A DNA stretch of 64,000 nt from Scytonema sp. UIC 10036 (GTDB taxonomy: Bacteria > Cyanobacteriota > Cyanobacteriia > Cyanobacteriales > Nostocaceae): contig NZ_WJFC01000010.1 of the NCBI RefSeq assembly GCF_009725235.1, positions 68,483 through 132,482 of the forward strand, given 5' to 3'. Positions within the stretch are counted from its first letter, which is position 1; each line of letters begins with the position of its first letter. Under the pieces are notes generated by a model. It was not told where the DNA came from and made no database searches. It saw only the letters and a program-made list of their open reading frames with translations. Shown piece after piece: positions 18,018 through 25,980 of this stretch. A program made the position numbers and the translations under genes.

Positions 18018-18186
18018 ACGATACTATTTTGAAGTCACAATCAAACCGGAAACACTTACCTTCGGAGCTAGCGAATATAAATGCCATCTTCAAGCTGGAA
18101 TGGCTGCTACAGCCGATCTTCTTTCCAAAGAAGAAACAGTACTGCAATATCTGTTGAGAAAAGCAAGGTTAATCACAGATTTGTGA
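18010..18186 (+). pseudogene. C-terminal remnant of HlyD-family membrane fusion protein
   Basis: A 58-codon frame that overlaps the end of the MFS gene by 8 bases. It reads RYYFEVTIKPETLTF, then YKCHLQAGMAATADLLSKEETVLQYLLRKARLITDL. Ending in LQAGM, then SxEETVL, then RKARLITDL is characteristic of cyanobacterial HlyD-type adaptor proteins that work with peptide-exporting ABC transporters. A full protein has roughly 400-500 residues, so only the end survives. Recombination apparently joined the MFS gene to it and removed the rest, together with any ABC partner. Expression as a free peptide is possible but function is unlikely. Confidence 0.75.
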
Positions 18187-18190
18187 GCAG

Positions 18191-19648
18191 TTAAACTATT
18201 GGTAAGTCTCGAAGGAAATAAAAGCGATCGCTTTTCCAATCACTGCCTTTTATTCGTCCTAAATACCCTGTTAATGGTGAGGAAAGTTCAAGCAAAATTT
18301 CGTGCATTTCTTCACGACTTATACTTTGAGGTGGGTTGGAGTAACCATAAGCTCCAAAGAGAGTTGCAACCTCAACATTGTTATCACCCGTGTTTTCTTG
18401 GTGTTTTTTGACAAGTTGTACGAGATGCGATCGCAATTTAATGGTTTTATATACTAGTTGAATATATTTTTCTACTTCATCATCAGCAGAACCGGGTTTG
18501 AGATATTCTTTAAGCTTAAATAAATCTACCGAACCACGGTAATTACTTTGCAACTTTACTAATTGTTCTAAAGTTTTTGGATTAATAATTGCCATACCTT
18601 GTATTGTTGCTGCATCTTTTAATTGAGTAGTAGGTTCTCCGGAACCGATGATTAATTTAGCTGATTGCTTAAATAGTTCTTGACTTTTTAAACGTAGGGT
18701 TCCCAAATTGAGTAATTGTACTGCAGTAGGATTGGGGATTTTTTTACCTGCTTTACATTCTCCAACAAGAGGATAGGGTTTTGAACAAAAGACATCTACA
18801 CCTCCAGCACCGCCTTTATGAAAATAATCTACTGTAAATCCCAAGAATTCCAAGCTTTTACGGACTATGTTTTCAAAGTCTGTCCCTGCTTGATAGTTGC
18901 TTTTGCCTTCATCCTGCTCTATGCTGCGATCGCCTAGTGCTGCAATATTGTTTATCCAAGTTAAATCTGGGTTCTTTTGCAAAGTATTGTCTTCACTAGC
19001 CCAGCCTAATAATACTTTGACTTCTTTGTCTAACTGTTGAGTAGCTGGGTTAGTTATAGTAAGGGCGGCTAATGCAGCCTGCAATTCCTCTAATTCAGGA
19101 TGTTGCGGTGGTTGAAGTTTCTCTAGTTGTTGTTTGCGAAGGGCAAAGATGCGATCGCTCAATACAGGATTGGCTTCAGATATAATGAGAGAATTAGGTA
19201 AAGGTGCAAATTGGCGACCTTGAAATTGCCCTAAAATTTCACGTGGTTCAAGTAACTGGTAAACGCGCAAATAAGCCAAAAAAATATGAGGTCGTTGTCC
19301 CAGCGCTTGCTGTAATGCTTCTTTTGTCCAAACCGTTAATTGTGACAAAGCCTCAAATGATTCAGGAAGATGCATTTTGCAACCTTCGCATTTAGCCCAA
19401 GCTTTAATCACAACTTTTTCAGACTCTAAATTAATAAAAACTTTTTGGGCAGTTGGTAAAAAACCTGCTCGGTAGTATTGCTCAGGAGATAATAAGTTAA
19501 TCGAAACATTAACTGGATATAGAGCGAATTGCTGCCCCGGATTGATAAAATTCCGAGGCATTGCAGCAATCATTTGCCCTTCAATTAATGCTTCAACATC
19601 AAGAACAGGTAAACACAGAGCCGTTTGAAGCAAAATGGATTGACTCAT
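18191..19648 (-). CDS. DUF1802-like protein with PD-(D/E)XK nuclease-like domain
   Basis: A 485-residue protein, last gene of a three-gene minus-strand set. Residues about 1-165 (LQTALCLPVLDVEALIEG, PGQQFALYP) resemble DUF1802. About residues 250-350 form a restriction-endonuclease-like fold: FENIVRKSLEFLGF, then GGAGGVDVFCSKPYPLVGECKAGKKIP, that is Asp followed by E-C-K, matching the PD-(D/E)XK catalytic pattern of Mrr-type and other nucleases. The rest is helical. It starts 2 bases after the stop of the ATPase gene, implying coupled expression. A nuclease effector driven by the neighbouring ATPase is the simplest reading (inferred). The pairing of DUF1802 with a nuclease domain was judged by eye. 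Confidence 0.7.
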   Translation of the reverse strand: MSQSILLQTALCLPVLDVEALIEGQMIAAMPRNFINPGQQFALYPVNVSINLLSPEQYYRAGFLPTAQKVFINLESEKVVIKAWAKCEGCKMHLPESFEALSQLTVWTKEALQQALGQRPHIFLAYLRVYQLLEPREILGQFQGRQFAPLPNSLIISEANPVLSDRIFALRKQQLEKLQPPQHPELEELQAALAALTITNPATQQLDKEVKVLLGWASEDNTLQKNPDLTWINNIAALGDRSIEQDEGKSNYQAGTDFENIVRKSLEFLGFTVDYFHKGGAGGVDVFCSKPYPLVGECKAGKKIPNPTAVQLLNLGTLRLKSQELFKQSAKLIIGSGEPTTQLKDAATIQGMAIINPKTLEQLVKLQSNYRGSVDLFKLKEYLKPGSADDEVEKYIQLVYKTIKLRSHLVQLVKKHQENTGDNNVEVATLFGAYGYSNPPQSISREEMHEILLELSSPLTGYLGRIKGSDWKSDRFYFLRDLPIV

Positions 19649-19650
19649 GG

Positions 19651-21627
19651 TTAGTTCAACAACTCACTCAGATCCTCTAAGTTTTCTGCGTCCTCAGTAC
19701 TAGAAGGGTTGAGGAAGTCGTTTAATAGTTCCTCTCCCTCAATAGTCTCTATATCTATTTGACCTGAAGGAGCACTTAAAATTTCTAGTAGTAAAGAATT
19801 TTCTCGAGTTATTGGTTGGGATAAGCTCAGGAGTTGCTCATCGTCAAGTTGATAATATTTACGCTTTTGATAAACAAAATAGATGTCAATGAGTTGTCTG
19901 ATTTCCTCCTCTCTTAAATCTACCCATTCTCCTCCTAAATTTGATATAAAGTGTTCTAGCAACTTGTAAGATTCTCCTTTCGTTTTCAGTTTTTTAGACT
20001 TAGATCGAAGCAAGCAACCACGAGTTATGTCAAACTTTTGATATTCAGTTAATCGATTTAATCCTGATAGTAGAGATTTTGATGGTTGAAGTACGGCTAT
20101 TCCGATTCTGACATCTTTATCTTGTTCTTTAGCAAGAATTTTGAAATTGATATAGCCATTATTAGGCGCTTTTGGATATACTTCAACAACATCTTCAATT
20201 TTTATTCCATTTAACTTTTCACCAGTGAAAGTCTCTCCCTCAAATTTTTCTCCTTTTAAGGTCTGAAAACTAAAGAGTAATACATTAGCGATTAATGAAT
20301 TATCCTCTAGGAAATTTACACGTTCAACTGCCATTTCCCTTTGCAATGCAAGCTTAAATCGCTCATATGGGTCTTCTGGTAATCTCTCCTCAGAAACCTT
20401 AAAGTTCTCTGCACACCATTTCAAAGCTTCCCTTACGGTCAGTTTATTTTTACCATATTTTCTCAATTCCTCTTCTTCAAATGGGTAAAAAGGATTGGGA
20501 GGTGTTAAATTTTTGACATCGTAAAACTCTTTGAGCCACAAGGTGACTAATTCAACCATAGAATCGCCACTAAGAGATTTTAAATCTATGGGTTTGCGTT
20601 GAGTATATTTTGAAATTCTGTCTGGTATGCCAGCAGTCATCAAATCAACCTTATTAGTCCATGTATCAGGCATCATAACTGTAAGAATGACCACCCCTCG
20701 ACCAAGTTCTGAGTGTTCGAGAGTATCATGTAGACGCTTAACTAAATCAGCAATTACTTGTGGAGTTGTAAACCCATCAGCATTACAGTTGTTTTCTACA
20801 TCTATTTCGTCAAAACAAATAACGATAGGGTTATAATAACTCACTAAATTCAATATTTGCTGAACAGATTTTAGGGCTTCAGCTTCTCTATCTTGATTGG
20901 TTTTACTGGGATTTGGTAATCCCAAAGCGTCGGCATGAGAGTTTGCTAGCTCATTCCCAGATAGCCATTTGATGGCAAAAGATGCTTGAGTTTCTGAAAG
21001 CGTCCATAAAATTGCCCGGACAATATAAGGATCTGCATTGGGTTTTATTCTAAGTACCTCTTTGGTCAGCCTATCCATTAAATTTTTGTTCCTAGCTGAC
21101 CAAGTAGCGCATACTTTGTCAAAACGTTCAAGCAGATGCTTGGCAGAAAGATTAGGAGCATCAGCATTAATAGCTTTGAAACCTTCATTTGCCATTGCTG
21201 CTGCCACTTGCTGCCACTGCATTACCCCTTGGCTACCAGTGTTGCTGAGACTATCTGCCAAAGTTTGTTGAAATTGGTATTTAACCAAATTTAAATCTGT
21301 ATAATTATTTACGCCTGCATAAACGAATAAAGCACTTCCATTGGCTTTCAGTTGATGGCGAATGCGACTCAGAATATGAGTTTTACCCACTCCCTGTGCA
21401 GCAGTTATGGCTATTGATGTCACCTTGTCTTGACTAGATTGACTAGTACGCAACAATTCAATAGCTTGAAAAACTGCATCAGAAGCGTGAGCATTCAAAG
21501 TAGGTAAATCGGGGAACCCTTTTCCCCAGACATCCTGTTCTTTGACTATACCAACATTAAGAAATGGATTGTGACTTTGGATAGCGATGTTGATTGTTTC
21601 TATTGGCGAAATAGCAGAACTGTCCAT
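19651..21627 (-). CDS. AAA+/P-loop ATPase, candidate defence-system core
   Basis: A 658-residue ATPase. Walker A is AAQGVGKTHIL near residue 70 and Walker B is PIVICFDEIDVE near residue 275, in an ORC/Cdc6- or STAND-like arrangement. The C-terminal third contains the tandem FEGETFTGEKLNGIKI and an acidic tail (STEDAENLEDLSELLN). It sits between a small winged-helix-like protein (46 bases upstream) and a nuclease-like protein (2 bases downstream), all on the minus strand. The architecture of small DNA-binding protein, large ATPase and PD-(D/E)XK protein is common in antiphage and DNA-quality-control islands, but I do not recognise it as a named system. Confidence 0.75.
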   Translation of the reverse strand: MDSSAISPIETINIAIQSHNPFLNVGIVKEQDVWGKGFPDLPTLNAHASDAVFQAIELLRTSQSSQDKVTSIAITAAQGVGKTHILSRIRHQLKANGSALFVYAGVNNYTDLNLVKYQFQQTLADSLSNTGSQGVMQWQQVAAAMANEGFKAINADAPNLSAKHLLERFDKVCATWSARNKNLMDRLTKEVLRIKPNADPYIVRAILWTLSETQASFAIKWLSGNELANSHADALGLPNPSKTNQDREAEALKSVQQILNLVSYYNPIVICFDEIDVENNCNADGFTTPQVIADLVKRLHDTLEHSELGRGVVILTVMMPDTWTNKVDLMTAGIPDRISKYTQRKPIDLKSLSGDSMVELVTLWLKEFYDVKNLTPPNPFYPFEEEELRKYGKNKLTVREALKWCAENFKVSEERLPEDPYERFKLALQREMAVERVNFLEDNSLIANVLLFSFQTLKGEKFEGETFTGEKLNGIKIEDVVEVYPKAPNNGYINFKILAKEQDKDVRIGIAVLQPSKSLLSGLNRLTEYQKFDITRGCLLRSKSKKLKTKGESYKLLEHFISNLGGEWVDLREEEIRQLIDIYFVYQKRKYYQLDDEQLLSLSQPITRENSLLLEILSAPSGQIDIETIEGEELLNDFLNPSSTEDAENLEDLSELLN

Positions 21628-21673
21628 ATTGTTTCAGTCTGAGGTAAGGAACTACATAAGGATTTAGAACAAA

Positions 21674-22342
21674 TTAGGAATTTAAAAGCTTAGCGTAGTA
21701 ACGCAATCCACCACCGGGGACGATGATTGAGTCCTCACGTTTATCCGGAGTAATATCTCGCATTTCTCCTGCCATAAGCTGCAAAATGTCCTTTTCCTGC
21801 ATTTCCAGCAACCATTCGTTAAAATCAGAACGGCTAATGCGATCGCCAATCTCTCGTCTTATCCGATAAATTGGCACTAAATGATTCAAGTTATAGTCAC
21901 GGTTAAGCTGCTCGTAAACTTTTAGCGTTACTAGCTTAAACTCGTCGTAAGATGCGATCGCTTTACCAACATTAGGGTTTGCACTTTTCACCCCATTAGT
22001 CAATGCAGCTTGAAAACTAACCACACTGTTTGTCTGACTTATCCACTTCAGTAGTGCATTCGCTGTCCAAGTTCCGACAATAGTACCTTCAAATTTGAAA
22101 TTCGGGCTTTTTAGACCTTCACCCAAAACCTCTAAACCTTTGGGAGATACTAGAGAAAAGCCTGTTTTCGAGATAGCGATCGCACCCTGTTGTTGCAATT
22201 CGTTAAAAACACCCTGATAGTCTGCTACTTTCTTGGTTTTTGATACAATACGCTTAGTGAGTTCGCCTTTCTTCACTTCTTGCTTTGCTCCACCTAAATC
22301 CCACAATGCGAGAAGGAGACGAGTAGTTGCTTGAGTTTCCAT
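21674..22342 (-). CDS. Winged-helix-like protein of the ATPase/nuclease operon
   Basis: First gene of the minus-strand trio, 222 residues. The N-terminal 70 residues (TTRLLLALWDLGGAKQEV, then GVFNELQQQGAIAISKTGFSLVSPKG) look like a winged helix. The C-terminus (VPIYRIRREIGDRISRSDFNEWLLEM, then DKREDSIIVPGGGLRYYA) looks like a second one. No catalytic motif is seen. Likely roles (inferred) are DNA recognition or an adaptor for the ATPase, comparable to small wHTH subunits in other ATPase/nuclease systems; autoregulation of the operon is also possible. No named family is recognised. Confidence 0.65.
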   Translation of the reverse strand: METQATTRLLLALWDLGGAKQEVKKGELTKRIVSKTKKVADYQGVFNELQQQGAIAISKTGFSLVSPKGLEVLGEGLKSPNFKFEGTIVGTWTANALLKWISQTNSVVSFQAALTNGVKSANPNVGKAIASYDEFKLVTLKVYEQLNRDYNLNHLVPIYRIRREIGDRISRSDFNEWLLEMQEKDILQLMAGEMRDITPDKREDSIIVPGGGLRYYAKLLNS

Positions 22343-22700
22343 AAGTTGTAAGCTTTGTGACTGTCAATCAATGATTATCTTCGCCAGAACCAGTATAGTT
22401 TTGACTCTAAGCTTTTCACTGTTGGGGAAATACTGAAAAATCTCAAGTAGTTTCTTACCTATTACCTGAAGTTACTTACGTAGAGTTCTGTATATTTCCT
22501 GTGGACGAAAACAGCTTCTTTCAAAGGCAAGATGGATCTCTTAAGAAATTACATCATCATTGCACTCATACTGTTTACCTGTGCTGTTGTAGACGGAGCG
22601 GCAATTGTTCTTACACTATGCCATTGGAAGCAGCAGGAATTCAATACTGTTGTTGCAACAGCAGGGCATTTAGCAAATGCAGGACAATTGAAAAAACACT
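22343..22700. other. Intergenic region, divergent promoters
   Basis: This 358-base stretch separates the minus-strand trio from the lipoprotein gene and should hold both promoters. An 84-codon frame at 22532-22786 (MDLLRNYIIIALILFTCAVV, one membrane-like segment) overlaps the lipoprotein start by 86 bases. It could be a small membrane protein, but I see nothing else in its favour. Confidence 0.5.
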
Positions 22701-23192
22701 ATGAACATAAATTTCTCAGGGCGCAAACTTACTTCTTTTCCAGTTGCTGTTTTCCTTTCGGCATTACTAACAGTCCCAGTTCTTAGTAGCTGCGGTGGTG
22801 GAAGCCCTCAAACTAGTGCGCCACCCATTGATGATACCGTTAACGGTAGAAATGTGAATTATCCAGGTCAAGCAAATCCACCACAAGAAGCAAGAAGGGG
22901 ATTATCAACAGGACAGAAAGTAGCGATTCTGGCTGGTGCAGCTGCTCTTTACTACCTCTACAACCAGCGCAAGAATGCACAGGGAACAGGACCCCAAGGC
23001 AAATACTATATATCTAAAAACGGGCGTGTTTACTACCGTGATGCTCAAGGTCGCGCTCATTGGGTAACACCTCCATCTGAAGGAATTCGAGTTCCGGCGT
23101 CTGAAGCCGAACGGTATCGGGATTTTCAAGGCTACAACGGACGCAATACGGGTCGCACTTTAACTGACGTAGTTCCACAGGAAGTTTATTAA
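22701..23192 (+). CDS. Lipoprotein of unknown function
   Basis: A 163-residue secreted lipoprotein. The signal peptide (FPVAVFLSALLTVPVL) ends in the lipobox LSSC, with acylation expected at Cys31, followed by a Gly-rich linker. Residues about 70-95 form a second hydrophobic patch (GQKVAILAGAAALYYLYN). The C-terminal part (GKYYISKNGRVYYRDAQGRAHWVTPP) is rich in Tyr and looks like a small beta domain. I know similar lipoproteins in filamentous cyanobacteria but no function. The oligopeptide-repeat gene follows 62 bases later on the same strand and may share its transcript. Confidence 0.75.
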   Translation: MNINFSGRKLTSFPVAVFLSALLTVPVLSSCGGGSPQTSAPPIDDTVNGRNVNYPGQANPPQEARRGLSTGQKVAILAGAAALYYLYNQRKNAQGTGPQGKYYISKNGRVYYRDAQGRAHWVTPPSEGIRVPASEAERYRDFQGYNGRNTGRTLTDVVPQEVY

Positions 23193-23254
23193 GGGATTTT
23201 CAATCAGTAGATTCTTCATCATCAACCATAGAAATGAAAAGGAGATAGGTCATC

Positions 23255-23701
23255 ATGGTAGACGACTTTTTAAAAAGAGCAAAGGATTTGTTTGTTGGAT
23301 CGGATGAAGATAACCGTCAGGTACGTCCTGCTAATGAAGACCCATACGGCGATCCAGCTGACCAAGAATATTATGGAAATAATCCAGTAAATCAAGACCC
23401 TTACGGTGACCAATACGGGCAATATGGCAACGCTATCCCAGCAAGTCAAGACCCATACGGCGACCCAGCTGATGTTTACGGGCAGTATGGTAATGCTATC
23501 CCAGCAAGCCAAGACCCTTACGGCGATCCAGCTGACCAAGAGTATTACGGCAGCCCTATCCCAGCAAGTCAAGACCCATATGGCGACCCAGCTGATGTTT
23601 ACGGGCAGTATGGTAATGTGATTCCCGCAAGTCAAGACCCATATGGCGACCCAGCTGACCAAGAGTATTATGACGATCGAAGGAATCAGAACTACCGTTA
23701 A
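23255..23701 (+). CDS. Acidic oligopeptide-repeat protein (DPYGDPAD repeats)
   Basis: A 148-residue hydrophilic protein with no signal peptide. After about 28 residues (VDDFLKRAKDLFVGSDEDNR) it consists of imperfect repeats of about 20 residues built from IPASQDPYGDPAD, alternating with QEYYG or VYGQYGN. The DNA repeats are similar enough to expand or contract by slippage. A strong ribosome site (AAAAGGAGAT) precedes the ATG. It is rich in Tyr, Asp, Gln and Gly and likely disordered; similar low-complexity proteins are matrix or stress-related, but I cannot assign a role. Copy number probably varies among strains. Confidence 0.75.
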   Translation: MVDDFLKRAKDLFVGSDEDNRQVRPANEDPYGDPADQEYYGNNPVNQDPYGDQYGQYGNAIPASQDPYGDPADVYGQYGNAIPASQDPYGDPADQEYYGSPIPASQDPYGDPADVYGQYGNVIPASQDPYGDPADQEYYDDRRNQNYR

Positions 23702-23771
23702 TTCTCGATATACCGGTCTTTAATGACTGCGTAAAAATATCTAGAGCATCGGTACAATAATACCAAAAACC

Positions 23772-23796
23772 TAGAGACTAGCCATGCTAGTCTCTA
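23772..23796. repeat. Perfect 11-bp inverted repeat
   Basis: TAGAGACTAGC, a 3-base loop, then GCTAGTCTCTA, 71 bases after the repeat-protein stop. The stem is strong but is followed by ACACATAG rather than a T-run, so it is either a weak terminator or a dispersed hairpin. No other gene lies between 23702 and 23940. Confidence 0.6.
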
Positions 23797-23940
23797 CACA
23801 TAGAAGGTCTTCTAGTTGGGGTGTAAACGATTGCCAAGTTTAAATTGTTAAGAAATGTAAATATTTTAAAAATTCTGCGTAAACCCATAAGATATCAACG
23901 ATAAATCATGGTTGACAACGATTAAATTCAATTTCCTTTC

Positions 23941-24876
23941 ATGTATCAGAAAATACTATCCAGAAAAAGTATGCGCTTATTACTGATTATGAGCACTTGC
24001 TTAGCGCTACTTCTGGGATGGAATGTACTTGTTATGGCTCTTACCCCGACAGACGCACAAGTACAACTTGTACAAACAGTGAAAAATTCCAATCAACAAA
24101 ATGCAAACAACTCAGAAGAACTCGCAAGAAATCAAAAATTATGGAACACACAAGGAGTTCTCAACTACAGCTACACGCTTACCAAGAGTTGTTTTTGTCC
24201 ACCTGATGCTAGAGGACCTGTTGTCATAGAGGTAAGTAATGGGAATACCACTTCTGTGACTTCTGTAAGTACTGGTCAGTCCGTCAATCGGGAATTTTTT
24301 GATAAGTACGATACGATTCCCAAACTCTTTGATGCGATCGCAGATGCAATTGCACGTCGTGCAGATAGCCTTAAGGTGAAATATGACCCCGCTTTTGGCT
24401 ACCCAACTCAAATTAATATAGATTACAGCTACCAGATGGCTGATGAGGAATTGTTTCTTACAATTGAAAATTTTGCCTCCAAGTCCACAAATTCCAGTAG
24501 AGCCAATGTCTTTGAACTTAGTGGGGCTTCTGTTGAGGTAAGTTACTCTGACACAAGTGTTCTAGGAGGTCCGCGATTAAACTATCGTGACAATAATATC
24601 AATCGTACCTTCATCGGAGAGGAAATTCGCGTTCAGGAGACCGAGCTCGGTCAGTTAATTACAGTCACTTTGGAAGCAATCCCCGATTTACGAACAGTTA
24701 CGTTTACCTTAATCCTACCATTGGTCAAGCCGAGTACTGCGTCTGAAAGGGTTCGCATTCAAGTCCCTGGTATTACAACCACGACTCAGACCACTATTGC
24801 AGGTCCTGGGCCTGGTGCAGAGAAAACCTATACGACAATCAATCTCAAAGGAACTGCTCAATTCATTGTCTCATAG
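23941..24876 (+). CDS. Secreted DUF6174-like protein
   Basis: A 311-residue exported protein. The N-terminus has a hydrophobic signal (SMRLLLIMSTCLALLLGWNVLVMA) that probably ends after ALT. Residues about 65-165 match the DUF6174 pattern: LWNTQGVLNYSYTLTKSCFCPPDARGP, then TIPKLFDAIADAIARRADSLKVKYDPAFGYP and INIDYSYQMADEE. The C-terminal 130 residues form a beta-rich region unlike DUF6174, so this may be a two-domain protein. A conserved CFCP motif may bind metal or form a disulphide. Function is unknown. The neighbouring two-component genes are 375 bases downstream and not obviously cotranscribed. Confidence 0.75.
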   Translation: MYQKILSRKSMRLLLIMSTCLALLLGWNVLVMALTPTDAQVQLVQTVKNSNQQNANNSEELARNQKLWNTQGVLNYSYTLTKSCFCPPDARGPVVIEVSNGNTTSVTSVSTGQSVNREFFDKYDTIPKLFDAIADAIARRADSLKVKYDPAFGYPTQINIDYSYQMADEELFLTIENFASKSTNSSRANVFELSGASVEVSYSDTSVLGGPRLNYRDNNINRTFIGEEIRVQETELGQLITVTLEAIPDLRTVTFTLILPLVKPSTASERVRIQVPGITTTTQTTIAGPGPGAEKTYTTINLKGTAQFIVS

Positions 24877-24927
24877 CTGATGTTGCTACTTCCGAAGCGT
24901 CAGAAGATGACTTATCGGAGTAGGCGG

Positions 24928-25105
24928 TGTCACCTCGTTCCCAGGCGGAGCCTGGGAATGCCTTACGGGAGGCTCCGCCTCCTCTGCTCTAGCATAGAGT
25001 GCGAGGCGGAGCCTCGCTATGTGCGTTCCCAGGCGGAGCCTCGCTATGTGCGTTCCCAGGCGGAGCCTCGCTATGTGCGTTCCCAGGCGGAGCCTGGGAA
25101 CGAGA
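24928..25105. repeat. Cluster of palindromic repeats with a 27-bp tandem array
   Basis: Begins and ends with the element CCCAGGCGGAGCCTGGGA. In between are three tandem copies (from about 25022) of a 27-base unit containing GGCGGAGCCTCGCTATGTG. Each unit holds its own GAGGCGGAGCCTC palindrome, so the region can form several alternative hairpins. A chance frame through it (RSQAEPRYV repeats) is not a gene. It fills the gap between the DUF6174-like gene and the response regulator. Confidence 0.85.
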
Positions 25106-25251
25106 AAGGAAAAATAGCACTACAAGTGGAAGTCCAGTCATTCGCTACAAACATCCCAAACAAACGATGAGAAGATAGCATTTGTGCAGATACAATTCAA
25201 GAACAACTATACTGATTATTTGTTGATATATACCCAAAGTAGGGTAATAAA

Positions 25252-25935
25252 ATGAGAATTTTAATTGTGGAAGACGACGATCGCATTGCCAAGCCTGTTG
25301 CAGAAGATTTAAAACATCAGTATTACGTAGTAGATGTCGCCTGTGATGGAATAGAGGGTTGGGAATACGCGCAATCTACTCAATATGACCTTATTTTATT
25401 AGATTTGATGTTACCTAAATTAGATGGAATTAGCTTATGTAAGCGTTTACGTGCTGCCAAATCCAATTCTCTTATCTTGATGATGACAGCACGAGATACA
25501 ACTACAGATAAAGTGATTGGGTTGGATGCAGGGGCTGATGATTATTTAGTTAAGCCATTTGAATTAGAAGAATTAGCAGCACGAATCCGCGCTTTATTTC
25601 GTAGAATTCCCGAAACTCGTCAACCAATATTAGTTCATGGAAATCTACAACTCGATCCCAGTAACTGTACTGCGACTTATCTAGATAACTTACTCTCACT
25701 AACACCTAAAGAATATATGATATTAGAATGTTTTATGAGAAATACCAGTCAAGTTTTAACTCGTTCGGTGATTTTAAACAAGTTGTGGAATTTCGACAAA
25801 TTTTCAGGAGAAGATACAGTGAAGACTCACATAAAGAATTTGCGAAAAAAGTTGAAAGATGCGGGAGGTTCTGAAAGCTTGATTGAAACAGTATATGGTA
25901 TTGGATATCGTTTATCTGACGTAAAAAAAAGGTAA
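25252..25935 (+). CDS. OmpR-family response regulator
   Basis: A 227-residue two-component regulator. The receiver domain is residues 1-118, with the acidic pocket EDDD near the start, phospho-acceptor Asp51 in LILLDLMLP, Thr in MMTARD and Lys in YLVKPFE. The C-terminal OmpR-type winged helix is about 130-222 (LTPKEYMILECF, SGEDTVKTHIKNLRKKL, ETVYGIGYRL). The sensor kinase starts 45 bases downstream. Receiver and C-terminus resemble the RppA/NrsR/ManR group of cyanobacterial regulators (redox or metal responsive), but the stimulus cannot be read from the sequence. Confidence 0.93.
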   Translation: MRILIVEDDDRIAKPVAEDLKHQYYVVDVACDGIEGWEYAQSTQYDLILLDLMLPKLDGISLCKRLRAAKSNSLILMMTARDTTTDKVIGLDAGADDYLVKPFELEELAARIRALFRRIPETRQPILVHGNLQLDPSNCTATYLDNLLSLTPKEYMILECFMRNTSQVLTRSVILNKLWNFDKFSGEDTVKTHIKNLRKKLKDAGGSESLIETVYGIGYRLSDVKKR

Positions 25936-25980
25936 TGTGAATTAGCGAGCGAGGTTTCAATAGCAGTCTGATAAGTATTT

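Noticed and set aside
22532..22786. 84-codon frame with a hydrophobic segment
   Set aside because: It overlaps the well-supported lipoprotein gene by 86 bases and has no further support; kept only as a note in the gap entry.
24928..25105. Possible CRISPR array
   Set aside because: Units are directly contiguous and there are no spacers of constant length; the repeats are palindromic elements. No cas genes in the window.
24880..25170. 96-codon frame with RSQAEPRYV repeats
   Set aside because: It is a chance frame through hairpin repeats; no ribosome site, and the repeats recur in non-coding positions elsewhere.
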